Source: Haliclystus octoradiatus (taxonomy: Eukaryota; Cnidaria; Staurozoa; Stauromedusae; Haliclystidae). Taken from it: 64,000 nt of DNA. Under the pieces are notes generated by a model, which worked only from the letters and a program-made list of their open reading frames with translations, had not been told where the DNA came from and did no database searches. The stretch lies in assembly GCA_916610825.1 (NCBI GenBank), contig OU744449.1:24131793-24195792 (forward strand), in the 5' to 3' direction. Every line of letters begins with the position of its first letter. Within the stretch, counting starts at the first letter, position 1. The translations under genes and the position numbers were made by a program. This document shows, in pieces, positions 23,123 to 35,400 of the stretch.

Positions 23123-26100
23123 ATGCTTCGGAACTGGACTATGGATTATGAGAGTATCCTATGGAAGGACCCGTAAGGGTCCTTCCAGAAAATCATATAT
23201 CCCTGCTACTGGGACTGAATAAGTGATAATGATGATGATGAGGATAATGAATTAACTTAGTTATTTTCGTATTCTCAGATGCATGAATGGTCCCAATGCA
23301 AAAGGAGGGCATTACATTCCAACTGACATTGAGCATATTGCTAATACACTCACTCACGCCGTAAGTAAACCAACCCTAGCTTAACGATATGTATTGATTT
23401 AAGTACTTAGTACATGATATGCTGATCTCAAGCCTACTTTCACCTGAATGCAATGTATTGGTGACAGGGTCCAACAAAATTGAGGATCCTAGATCCTGGA
23501 AGGCTAGAGCAAATTCAGATGAAAATTGATAATTTTATGATTTATAGACCAAACCTCAACAAAAAATTCAGAAGAAAATATTGAAAACGGCTAAACCTTT
23601 TGTCGGGAACTGATTGGCAGCATGATATCTCAGATATAAAGTAGGCTATCTGAAAATTATTATTGAAAGTCGAAGCAGGAATAGCACCAGAGGTGTGCAT
23701 GGGCTACAGCACCACCTTTGTGGGGGGAGAGGGTGGACTGTCGGAGAAATATTTGGTACTTCTCAAGCAATTTTTCTATTTTTTCAATAAGTATCCCCCT
23801 CATCGGGGAAGTTACCCCCTGATCAGGAAAATCCTGGTGAAATCTTACTCTAAGAGGTGTAGGTCAGAGGCAGATCCAGGATTTTGGGTGACTGATGCAA
23901 GTGGGTCAGTATGGTTAGGTGCTGAAGGCACCCCTGGCTAGCATTTAGTCCACGGTCCAGTGTATTTCATGTGTTTCTTAATAAATTATATTTATTTCAA
24001 GCAGAAAAGATTTCCTAAAAGTTTGGGCATAGCTGGCTTTGAAGTTAGAAACTTTTGCACCAAAAAAAAGTTATAATTCTGACTTCACATTTTTCCTATG
24101 CTATGCCTAGGCCCTCTTGCCATTCTGACTGTCGTTCCGATTTAAAAAAAGTGAATTATTAAAATTAGCTTACTTTCAGCATATAATATCTCTGCTTATA
24201 CGCGTCCAGATTGAAAAAACCTTTTCACTATTCTAACTCATTCAGCTTCAGCTACCCAAATTTATGCCAACATTTTTTGTGTCATGTGCACTTTAACTTG
24301 GGCATAAAAAATTATAATTCTAAGTACCTAGTTCAACTGTTTTACGGTTTAATTTAGGTTTTCATCCCTATATCTTTAATTGCATTTGCTGCTATGAACT
24401 CCAATGCCACAACTCCAATGCACCATTTGGTATCAATCGTTTATGGTAGTGGATTATTTTTGTTGGCACTGATATCATCAGCATTTCATCTCCTATGTTA
24501 TTTAAAAGTATCAAGGTACAGCAATACATTCTACATAGTTATGTAAATTGTGAACAGAAAATTATCAATATGCAACCCTATTTATTCACTACAGGTAAAT
24601 AGTAATATGCAAACCTGTATATCTAGAGCTGCCAGCTATGAATGGTAGATAAAATGACCAATAGAAACAGATGGCCTTTACATACAGGGTTGATTTAAAG
24701 CAAAATTCTTTATATGCAAAGTTTTTGAACAGTTCATGAACCTTTGGGCAGTTTCACGTTTATTAACTCATGAACTTTTTTCGCACTAATCAGTCTGTTG
24801 GTTGTCTGGTTAAGATCGGTTTGATTGTATTTATTTGTGAATGATCACATGGTTATCAGACTCCGCGATGCAACGGTTATCGCGCTAACAGCCATAGTAA
24901 TGATAGTTCACAAATTATCCTTGAATAGTTCATGAAAACCATGTTACTGCTTATGAACTTTTCAACTTTTCATACACTGTTAATTAACTCATAAACTTGA
25001 AGCTGAGTAAATATATATGCCTAAGTTAATGAACGTTATTTTCTCCATAAGTGTTTCATTCTTTAACTTTTGTTTACTGATTTATAAACAATGTCATGTA
25101 CTACATCATTTCATTGCTCTGTTGATTGTATTTTCCTTAGGAAATGGATAAAAACGTTTCATTTGCTAGATCGATTTATTATTTATATTTTCATTGCATC
25201 TGCGTATACACCATGGTATGTAGATTACTCTTTTTGATTTATTTTCCTTTTGTTTTGTGGTTAATTAAGAGACACACCAAATCTACTAATTGTTCCTTGA
25301 AGAGACAATAAATTAAGTTTTATTTTGTTATTTAAAAATATTATACAGTGAAACCTGTATATAACGGCCAGCTACGAGAGGTAGATAAATTGACCGCTAT
25401 AGACAGGTGGCCTTTATATACAAGTTTGATTCAATAGAAAATGCTATTTTAGACAATGAAAGAGTGACCACTATAAACAGGCGGCCGATGTATAGAGGTG
25501 ACCGTTGTAACAGGTTTGACTGTAATTGAAAAATTATTGCTTAAATGTTCAACAAGTGGTAGTTATTACAGACACATAATTTCACAACGTCTCACCATTT
25601 GTGGTATCTTTAGGTTTATATATACAAATTTGAAATGAAAATTAGTAATATACAAAGCTTGAGTTTTAAAGGCTAAATGACTGGCTTTTTGTAGTATCTG
25701 ATTGTTGAATATTGGCTACTTTGATGGCTTGATCCACCCACCTGGTTGCAATTATTTTTATAAGTAAGACAGTCAGATATATTTTGCATTTGTTTGAAAG
25801 GCGGATCTATTTACCACACTCAGAGAAGTTGGAAGAAAGGATGGACGTGTTAAAAGCACGAGTAATAAGGGCGCCATCCTCCTTCCCTGGGTTAAATCCA
25901 AAGTCAAATGTTTTTTCTGGGGACCTTTGCTTTACAGAAAACAACAATTTGTCTTCACTGCAACTCACTCATACCTATTTAGGCTTTTTCTACATGTTTC
26001 CCTTAGTTTATCGCAATACTTCTTTTGCGAAATTTAAATGAGAATTTATGATTGCATGAATCAGCCAGATTACAGAGATAACTGTTTTCTGCCTTCAAGA

Positions 26101-29095
26101 ATACAATTGATGTGGTTTTATAATAGGTTATTGCTTCAAGATTTCGAAACGATTGGTATGGAATTTGTTTGCTTTGTTTGGGCAATGGCTGTTACAGGCG
26201 TCATGTATTCTATTATCTGTTACGAGAAGTAAGTATGTTCAATATCATAACATAAATTCATCAATATAGCAACTCACTCCTGAGAAAAATATTCATGAAT
26301 TCATGAACAGTTCATTATCACTGTCTTTGGGGTTCATGAACATTTTTTTCGGGGTGCTCAAAAATTTTCATGAACTTTTCGTGAACAGTCATAAACAATT
26401 CATGAACCAAAGATTCCCCAAATTGGCACAAACATTTTCTTTGGTGTTTTGTTCATGAAAATGATACAATGGAACAATTCTCAGGAAAACTGTTCATGAA
26501 CTTCATAAGGCAAAATGTCCATGCACGGGTTGTCACCTCTGCTACAGAATAACTCATTAATCTGTATTCATTCTTGCTTTGCATGAAAATCAAATTCAAA
26601 TTTAAGAAATACATTTTTACATGCTTTCTCAAAGTGATTTGCTGCGATATGTGTTAAATTCTAGGTTGGGGACACTGTCCGACAGAAGGTTTAGCCTTTT
26701 GGAATCTTAGAAAATTGATAGCTTACCTTCTGAATTTTTGGGTTTAGGTTTGACATATCAATTAAAAAGTCATCTATTTTCTTAATTTGCTCCAGCCAGG
26801 GGCGCCGGAGCCATACGAGGACGTCAGGGGCAGATCCTACATAAAGGGCACCTTGCATACATTTCTTTTTGTTATACAATGTTGTTGTCACCCCCTCCCT
26901 CCCAATAAAATTTTGAGTCAAATTTCGGGCAATTTTGAAACAAAAAATGGCAAAATTGTCCAATTTTGAAGGTACTACAGTACTGAAGCTCCCAATATGT
27001 AAATGCCACGCCTTTTTGCGGGTAAAAATACACATTTCGCCAGGAAAAATGGATACCTACCGCCTAGGTCAGAGGCATCTATAGTTATGACCATTGTCGC
27101 TGCACATTTGCACAATGTCGATTCATACATATTTATTTAACGTGGTTGATCTGGAAAGTTCATGATAATTATACTAAAGGGTACCTGCCGCAAGGGTAGG
27201 AGGGTCGGCTACCCCTCATGTCCCCCATCTCCGAAGATCCTGGCTCTAGCTTTCTAGGATGTAGGATCCCAGGATCTCCACTTGTGTTGGACCCTGGTTG
27301 GGGATCGTGAGATATTGCTTATTTTAATCTACCAGATGCTTTAATTAGTAACATATGAACAGGCATTGCTGAGAGGAACTGTGCCAAAGCCTGTTAAGGT
27401 CTGAAACCATAAACTATAAAAAGGACTTAAAAATACAAATTGAGTTGAACTTGAAAGCTATTTATATAAAACATGTGGCTCTAATAGGAGGATTGGGAAG
27501 GAGCAGGAGAAACAGACTAAAAAAGGATGGGAACACGGAGAAAAATACAATAAATATATCAAGGGTCCGAAAAAAGTAGGTAGCCTGGAATCCTAGATTC
27601 GGGAAGGTTGGAGAATATCCAGAAGAAAATATCTTAAATGATTTATTGGTCAAACCTTTGACGGGACCTTTGATAGGGCAATACTGTCTCAATTATTATT
27701 TTGTCAATTTCATTTGAATAAGTTTAAAGAATTTTGCTGGAAAAAAGATTGAGCGGTCTGGAATTCTTGAGAGGTATTGCAACATTTTCTTCCGAATTTT
27801 TTTGTTGAAAATTGAACTATAATTCAGAAAAATATCAATTGTTTCTAAATTTTCTCAAACCTTCCGGAATCTAGGATTCCAGTATTCCCTTTTTTGTCGG
27901 ACTTTGGTGGTAAGTTTAATCGAGAAAAATGTTCTAGGAGATGGGAGATTATGCCCTTATCAGAGCCTCATCTGTCACTGTCCCATGCAGATTATCCACG
28001 GCTGCACTCTATCTCATCACACAGCTTGATTGTTATGACTCTTAATGGATTTACTTGTATTAATGTTTAGATACCAAATCCTTGATACTGTATTTTATGT
28101 TGCTGTTGGTTTGATACCAGCTTTACCATTGGTTCGTGAGGTGAGTGCCATTCTTATTTTATCTTAACTATTACCATTAACCTAGATGTAATTGTACCTC
28201 CTATACATCCATTTCGTGATTGCCATATTTTGATTCTTGCAAGAACATATACTTAATTTAATATCCGTTTTTCTCATTTTGCGAACCCAAACTTTTCATA
28301 TCTCCGTGTTTCAAGCGTTTTTTTTTAGGTTCGGTCCCATCTTTGAGCCTTGCGAGTCCAAATCGCTTCACAGCCGGACACGTTAACCTCAAAGCAATAA
28401 AAAAACATACATAAAATCCTAATAATAATAATAATAGTACAGTTATTTCTACAACATAACAATGACCTAAAAAAAGACATCTGATGAATAATTTATGAAC
28501 TCAACTAATTTTTTCGCAGGGGCAGTTCCTTTAATTTTTCAACTGTTTGAAAGTGCAGCTGCAGTCATCTGAAAGAGAGCAGAACGAATTTTCCCCGACG
28601 ATATTGGCATTTATCCCAAGAAGGCATTTGGGGGGCATTTGAATAGAGCTTTAGTACAATCATACCTTGAAAGTTGCACGATTTTTTAAATTTTTTGTCT
28701 CAAAATTGCCCTAAGTTTGATACAAAATTTTATTTGGTGTGTCAGACCGTGAAATTTTATTTGGGGTGATTTACGGCCGTGATCCTTGTAACTGCCCATA
28801 ATTGTTAAGGTTATGGTGGAATTTAGTGATCGAATTTGAATATTTTTTAAATGCGCTTGTTTTGATTTTCTGGGGGGATAAAGCTACATCCAAACATTAT
28901 TCGTTTGCTGTTTGTTCTAATATTCAGATGCAAAAAGGTCATTGGGAATTAATTGGTGGTGGTTTCTTTTATATTTTTGGAATAAAATTCTTCAGAAGTG
29001 ATGGAAAAGTACCATTTGCGCATGCTATTTGGCATTTATTCGTTGCCGCTGCAACAACAATTCATTTCATTGGTGTTTGGACGCATTTATTTTAA
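23123..29095 (+). CDS. MMD: MMD-type PAQR (progestin and adipoQ receptor family) membrane protein, seven exons
   Basis: Exons: 23123-23172 (less sure), 23279-23360, 24358-24515, 25141-25215, 26127-26228, 28071-28140 and 28928-29095. All phases fit, giving 234 residues against 238 in human MMD. MMD proteins are seven-helix Golgi/lysosome membrane proteins of the hemolysin III superfamily. Signature residues are present: YIPTDIEHIANTLTHA, the first-helix S-AFH (metal-site His), LDRFIIYIFIASAYTPW, CYEKYQ and the C-terminal PFAHAIWHLFVAAA with the two metal-site His. Exon 1 is chosen because its 50 bp end in GTAAGG and complete the split codon, and because vertebrate MMD has a short first exon at the same site. 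It adds an N-terminus with no close human match. MMD and MMD2 cannot be told apart here. Confidence 0.88.
23163..23186 (+). repeat. Perfect 10-bp stem, 4-nt loop hairpin over the MMD exon 1 donor
   Basis: GGAAGGACCC gtaa GGGTCCTTCC. The GTAA loop is the first four bases of the proposed 5' splice site (GTAAGG at 23173). The stem is perfect and GC-rich in AT-rich sequence. Confidence 0.7.
23465..23612. mobile_element. hAT-type MITE, CAGGGTCC family, diverged
   Basis: Starts CAGGGTCCAACAAAA and ends TTTTGTCGGGAACTG. It contains the family's GGATCCTAGATCCTGGAAGG block. The flanks ATTGGTGA and ATTGGCAG share five bases, a decayed 8-bp duplication. It lies in the second MMD intron. Confidence 0.6.
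24614..24965. repeat. Degenerate pogo-like and GTTCATGAAC-type repeats in the MMD intron
   Basis: 24614-24720 matches the body of the CAGTGAAACCTGT family (gccagctatgaatggtagat, cctttacatacagggttgat). From 24727 to about 24965 the sequence is rich in TTCATGAAC/GTTCATGAA words and relates to the palindrome arrays at 12000, 26300 and 46112. Confidence 0.5.
25346..25522. mobile_element. pogo/Tc1-mariner-like MITE (CAGTGAAACCTGT family), copy in MMD
   Basis: Ends CAGTGAAACCTGTATATAAC and CAGGTTTGACTG, flanked by TA on both sides. CAGT-type ends with a TA target are typical of pogo/Tigger-type Tc1-mariner derivatives. Copies recur at 40363, 46680, 50218, 52968, 54089 and 55627. It is non-coding. 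Confidence 0.75.
26290..26530. repeat. GTTCATGAAC-rich repeat in the MMD intron
   Basis: Many TTCATGAAC, GTTCATGAA and TTCATGAAAA words over 240 bp. It is related to, but less regular than, the array at 46112-46165. Confidence 0.55.
26673..27296. mobile_element. hAT-type element, CAGGGTCCGAC family, 624-bp member
   Basis: Diverged left end CACTGTCCGACAGAAGG and right end GTTGGACCCTG, flanked by a perfect 8-bp duplication GTTGGGGA (26665-26672, 27297-27304). The centre contains unrelated GC-rich sequence (about 26795-27050), perhaps a further insertion. No transposase frame. Confidence 0.75.
27560..27905. mobile_element. hAT-type CAGGGTCCGAC family member, diverged
   Basis: Starts near AAGGGTCCGAAAAAAG and ends TTTTTTGTCGGACTTTG. 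It shares CTGGAATCCTAGATTC and CCTTCCGGAATCTAGG with the other copies. No clear target duplication. Located in the same MMD intron as the previous copy. Confidence 0.55.
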
Positions 29096-29557
29096 ACTAT
29101 GCCCTATATATATTAAACGTTAAATTTTATAGTTATTTTATACAATCATGTATATAGCATTGCTCAAAATTATAAATTTGACTAATTGTTTTATTAATTT
29201 ATGGTCTCTCTTGTTAATAATATTTTGTTAATTGCAATTAAATGATATATATATATATGTTAATAAATTGTTTATTTTTGAGCTTGAATTAGCAAAATTT
29301 AAACTTCAAATTTAACTTTGATCGATTTTGAAATAGCATAACTCGCAAAATTGCACGCAAGCGTATTGAATGAAAAAGATTAAAGATTTTATTTTATAAG
29401 AATTCGATCGCTAATTATCAAAGTACGGATTATTGTTGATTTCAGTTTTAATAGCATATATTGTCTACAGACTCTATATTATATCTATATATAAATACTA
29501 TCAAGATAAAAATGTTCTAAATTCTTTTTGAATCTGTTTCATTTGAATATTCCTATA

Positions 29558-29782
29558 GGCCCTAAACGGAGTTTCCAAACAATCTATTTTATTTTATACT
29601 TTCCGCAATCTACTGTCGACGCATTTTCAGAACTTTTCGAAATTCACGCGTTTAATTCTGCGTATCAGCCTGTTAAGATTGCAGAAAACGCTTGGAATTG
29701 TTTATGTTTAACGGCTTTTGGCTTATTTTTATTCCCCGTTTTATCAACTTATGCATTTTATCTATTGCAGCACGATGCATAA
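29558..29782 (+). CDS. Unidentified ORF or terminal exon
   Basis: An open frame after a possible acceptor (CCTATAG near 29560) codes for about 74 residues ending in a hydrophobic segment (CLCLTAFGLFLFPVLSTYAF) and QHDA, then TAA. Codons look less random than the surroundings. It lies 460 bp downstream of the MMD stop on the same strand. No family recognised and no upstream exon found. It could be chance. Confidence 0.2.
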   Translation, partial: GPKRSFQTIYFILYFPQSTVDAFSELFEIHAFNSAYQPVKIAENAWNCLCLTAFGLFLFPVLSTYAFYLLQHDA

Positions 29783-31524
29783 TACTGATCGACAGCACAG
29801 TTTAAACTTGATGTTTAAAATTGGCTCAAGATAGGCTCAAATCGGGTGTAAAACTGAACGATTTAAAAGCCATCTTTTCTTAACACTATTGCTTTTATCC
29901 TCTTAATGTCAATAGATAACTGTCGAAGTATGAATGGCTAAGATTTCCCGTATTACATTATGTTAGTAACATGTAGCTAAGGTTGTCAAAATATTTGACA
30001 AACATTGTTGACTATTATTTGAAAGAAAAGCTTAGAGATTTATAAGAAATTAATCAACACTATCACAGCTTAGAGCTAGCATTGAACCCACATAACCCCA
30101 CACACCCCTCCCTGGTACATAGGAAAAGGTAGGGGATATTTTAAAGGATGTGACCATGCATTGCAGTACACTGAGTACATATACAAATCATGGAACAAGA
30201 AAGTCTCATAGAAATCGGAATGGCAACAATTGTTGATTATAAATAATATAGTTTCATATAAGGTCATAACGTTTGTAAAAATACGGTATTCTAATCTTTA
30301 GTTAGTGGCATTCTGAATGGTTTTGATGACGGGTATTGATATGCCAGGGCAATCATTGTGTTTTCACAACACTTTCGTGGCATTTTCATGGTTTTGGTGT
30401 TGGAAATGCCTTAGAAGCTTGGTTTGAGTTTAAGCATCTCTTGTAAGCCTTGTGTAACTGGAAGACGAAAGTATTGTCCTTTTATTTCTATCGATGGATT
30501 CCAATGTCTCTGGTATGGTATGGTGACCTGTGGTACCAATGCAGATCATTAAAAGTACCAAACATCCCGGCATGTCTTGTTAATTCCCCGTCTTCACTTG
30601 ATGAACCACAGGGTGTGGACAACGTAGAAAGTTCATTAACCATTTAATATTGACAATATTAAATCGTATCACTTTGACTAGTGATCTTCCTGTTTCCGGT
30701 TATATTTCAAAATAACTGACCAATGTTTGACAATGATGTTGATTTTTTAATTTCTACCTTTTAATTGTCATTGTAAATATTTAATACCGACTCATCTTTT
30801 GAAGGGTATTTCATTGGCTTGTTGTGTGAAGGATAAAAAACGAAAAATGTCAAGACTGTTTGTTGACATGCGCCATTCTTTCTTAACCAATCATATGCTT
30901 AGTATTTAAAAACCTCTTTTCCGTTGTTGATATACTCTGTCTTTTATGTGTTCAATCTTGACGATTTAATGATTATACGCTCTCAAGAAATTACTTAATA
31001 TTAATAATGTTGATATATTTTATCATATTAATAGTATGAAAAACCTCTTAAGCTCAATTTCGTCTCAAAGCTTGTAGTCTTCCAAGTATAGAGGGCATGC
31101 ATACGATCTTACATAAATGCAAAAGTAAGCATTTATGCTATCCCGATTTTCAGAATTTTGCATAATAAATTAATGAAATTTGTTAACTTTTAAAGGTTAT
31201 CAAGAAAGTCAGTGACTAGCTTATTCAATATAATAATTTTCGATTTTTCTTTTGCAAAGTTTCTAAATTAGCTAGTCTTGAATTCACTGCAATGCGAAGA
31301 TAAAATTACGCATTCCATTTTCTATTGCAGTCTATCGTGAAGTTCGTCTTGTACGATATGTAGTATATATATGTACTGCGGTATAACACTATCGTAGTAA
31401 TCAACCGTTATATTTGGATATAGGCGTATATAAATCAAGGTCTATGAACAAGGAATAACATTCCGTTAGATCTATTTCGTATACAAATGTAATTCAGGTC
31501 GATGAACCCCTTTTACTTTTTATA

Positions 31525-31767
31525 TTATATTTTAATTAATTGTGATCGTTTATCAATAACATCATTTAGGTTTGTTAAATTATGCAAACTGCAATTTTGA
31601 TCAAATATTTTGCATTTCCTGTTGAGTTCAATTTTGAAATAATCATGGTTGATTTTTCTTTTTTGTACTTTTCTGATGGGATCAACGAAGGATTTCATGA
31701 GTAAATAATCGGACATGTTTTTTAAATCCCCTAGATTGAAAACTCTCAAATAAAATGGTTCATTCAT
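31525..31767 (-). CDS. Unidentified 80-codon ORF
   Basis: ATG-initiated frame rich in Lys, Asn and Asp, beginning MNEPFYLRVFNLGDL. It contains no motif I recognise. AT-rich spacer can give ORFs of this size by chance, so this is a weak candidate. Confidence 0.15.
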   Translation of the reverse strand: MNEPFYLRVFNLGDLKNMSDYLLMKSFVDPIRKVQKRKINHDYFKIELNRKCKIFDQNCSLHNLTNLNDVIDKRSQLIKI

Positions 31768-32299
31768 TTTAACATCAATGCTGCAGTTTTATTCCCAATT
31801 TCCCACCATTAAAATATTGTGCTAATTAAGTGTCAATCATTTGCCATACTTTTTTGGTCAATACTATCTAATTCTTGTGAAGATAGCGCATAGTAAACAA
31901 ATAATGTGTGTGTTTTTAGATAATTCATTGATATGATAGATTCTAGAAAATATATCTATTTTTGATCACCAAATTAGAATATTTTAATGATGGCTTCCGC
32001 TGCGAATTGATCGTTTACAGCGGTCCTCTTGTCAAGTAAGCAAGTCTTATGTACATAATATTATTGTTAAAAAGTTGTAACGGGACCCGAATTGTTAGTT
32101 AATGCAACATTTGCTTTCAACCTCTCTACCTACGCATTTAATGAATTACTTGAATATATAGTGAACCCATTAACAAGTTGACTACATACGTATATATTTG
32201 TGCCTGTTATATGCGACAGTATTTGAGATTTCAGTATATAGCAATTATATAAATGACATAAAATAGGCTAACAAAAGTCAAAAACGTCGATCAAAAATC

Positions 32300-32307
32300 T
32301 ATATAAA
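32300..32307 (+). promoter_or_regulatory. Candidate TATA box for the Nkx6-class gene
   Basis: TATATAAA, followed by AG. Transcription would start around 32330, near the first in-frame ATG (32339) and about 100 nt before the preferred ATG at 32429. Confidence 0.4.
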
Positions 32308-32428
32308 GACACGCCTACAAATTTAGATCAGGTTGTATATGAAGGCCTGGTGCGAAGCATTGATAGAGTTTATTATCAAACGCGCAAGTATCAGCTTATA
32401 TATTTGTGCACGCCAAAGATATTACAGT

Positions 32429-35400
32429 ATGGAAAGTCCTATTTTACGTCAGAAAGAATTAAATTATAAACAACATACATCAAGAAATCTATTAACAATA
32501 CCTGTACCTCTATATCCGAATGGTCGACGATATACATCAAACGATGATGATGATAAAAAGATTATGCCATCATTAATAAAATCAAAGAAAAATCAAATCA
32601 TCAATGCAGAAGATGATTCAATTATCAAACATAGTATTGATAATATACTCGGAGATAGCACAGCAACGCCTACTATATCATCATTAAAAAATAAAGATTA
32701 TCAAAATAAAATCCATCGCCCATCATCATCAGAGGTACATTATCAAAATAATGATAATTATCAAAGATACCCTTATCATGAACGAATACGTGAACGTATT
32801 ATAACACCATGTGATAACAAATGTTGTTCATGTGATATTAAAGATAATCATCAACATGCATTACCATATAATATGTTTCATCGTGGGTATGATAAACCAT
32901 ACAGTCGATTGCAATTCTATTGTCCATCAGGTATGTGATATTGCATTTATTGCATATAGTGTATATGTCTATTACTGCATACCATCAGTGCATTATTATA
33001 GAAAGTAATGTTATATCGTGCATTTTAGCTTCTATGACCGAATTATATCAATCATATTCGTAGGCCTTTGTATACATAGCAGGCAATATTGTCAATTTGA
33101 TGTGACTGAAGAAAGTTGTATATGGTCTTCTCTTCTGAATTATCGATTTGTTTTGATAACATATCCTCTGTTCGCTATACGCAGGCGTTGAGAAACTTTT
33201 ATTTATATTATCCCGTTTATGAATTTGAGAAGTTTTATAGTCACATAAATGTGCTAAAAATGGAGATTTTTCATTGTTTTAAAAGTTTGATTAAGTTTTG
33301 TTCGATAAATCTTGTAGAGTGCAAATACACTCTTTTCTTGAAGAGAACTTGAAAAAAAATTGAATTGAGCCTGAAAAGTTCGAGTCTAGAAATATCAGCC
33401 TAAAGTGTTGTTAAAAAGTGCTTGACATTATATGTTAAAAATGTATAATCTTCAATTGTATATGTAATTATATTATTTACTGTATATCTTGTTATCTTAT
33501 AAATGGATGTCTTCTAAAATGATTCTCAGTAATTTGCTGGCTTAAATTTTCCAGTATTCGAGCCTCAAAGTACTTTTGTTTTATTATACAAGAACAAAAT
33601 GTACACCTCATGGGCACGTCCAAAGTTTGTTTTGCTATTCCCATTTTTGTTTTTAATTCATCGTTTTTAATTTGAAAGATTAAATTAACAAATATATAAA
33701 CTATTTTTGCAGAACATTAAATTTTTAAATATTGAGATACTGTATTGACCTGAAATTTATAATTAAGGAGTATTTGAAAGTCATTCATTCTTGTATCTAC
33801 AGAAGTTACAAGAGTTAATGTGTGACCGGAATTTTCTCGAACCGTTGAGTTTACTTAAATAATAAATTAGAAAATGTGTTTTGTAAATGTATATATGTTT
33901 TGATATAAATGAAATCTTTGATTCTGCCATTCACAATAATCATTGAAGTAAGGTTAAAATAATGTGTTTAGATCAAAATAATAATATGTTATGTATTGAA
34001 TAAAATAGTTGGATATAAAAAATTGTATCATATTAAGATTATGTAATAATTTACATATGATTTTATTTTAATACTTATTTGAATGAGTCTGTGGTAATTG
34101 CAATGACAGTGTGACAATTTGTCAGAATTTGATTATAATGGACGGGCTTGCCCGAAACAATAATTTTCTCACAGCCATTCACTTATTACCGTTCTTAGTG
34201 AGAGTGGCACGACTTAAACTTGTTACCAAACAATGGACATAATAATGACATCACTTGATCCCAAATACGCGTTAATATAACGGCATGCTATATTTATATA
34301 TATATACGACATATATTTGATATTGCAGTCACGACCATAACTATGCTATAACTATGCATGCTTCTGATCAGGGGAGGGGTTATTTGTAAATTTTACCCGA
34401 CAAAATGGGCAATATACTCGAAAATAGACGCGAGTTTTGCATATTTTGGAACTTCAGTTTTGTGATATCTTCAAAATTGCATCAGTATTGCAATTTTTCG
34501 TCTCAAAATTGCCTGTAAAATTGGCCAAAAATTGACGCAAATACTTTAATGGGGGGGTTACACCCTCTAGAACTTACAGCCGTGGCTGCAGTCGAACGTA
34601 CTATGATACTCAGATAATAGGACGTTCTGTGAGGTGGGACATTGAGCGAGGACAGCGAGATAGATTAGGCATAGTTTGAATAAAAAATATTAGCGAGCAG
34701 CAACTATTGAATTATGGGGGGCATTAATCAAAGAGAAAATAAAAGAGGAGAATTTGAATGTGTAGATTACTGGCCAAAAATATACTGACCTAGATAAGAA
34801 ATTACAATACTATAACAGAATTTCCAAAATCAAAAAAAGTTATTCCTCAAATTTAGAATCAGATTTGCAAGAGCGGTTTCTGATAACACTTTGTTTTTAA
34901 TATTTGAAGGTCATTTATTAAAAAGCATCAATATTTCATTAGTTTGGTCTAATTTACCCTGGAAGGAAGACCAAAAAGGAATATAAATGCACTACTTCAA
35001 AGCTTTATAAGTTTTATTTCAAATTTAAAATATTTACTACTGATGACCTTGATTGTTTAATTTATTCACGACACCGCAAACCTTATGAAATTTGCATTGA
35101 ACTCTGTAATAGAAAGTCTTGTGATTTTTTATAATAAGAAACAATTTACAATACTACAATTTCTTAAATGTCATATCTTTAGTACAAATGTTTCTTAAAA
35201 ATTAATTGTTTTATATACATTTATATTCAAAGCTGTAAAGTAGGCAAAACAATCTAAAATTATGAACATTTTTATTATCAATTAATTTCAATAAATAACG
35301 AGAACTTGTGCGGTAACTTGTGGATTATTTTTAGCCTAATTATACAAACGGAGTAAAAAGATGCAGTTTTGACATTAGTTTAATGCATATAAACCAACTG

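Larger units (their letters stand above)
29096..32338. other. MMD-Nkx6 intergenic region
   Basis: 3.2 kb, very AT-rich, with an MMD poly(A) signal candidate ATTAAA at 29112. No transposon with clear ends was seen. Two ORFs are listed separately at low confidence. It is a reasonable place for Nkx6 regulatory sequence, but nothing here proves that. Confidence 0.5.
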
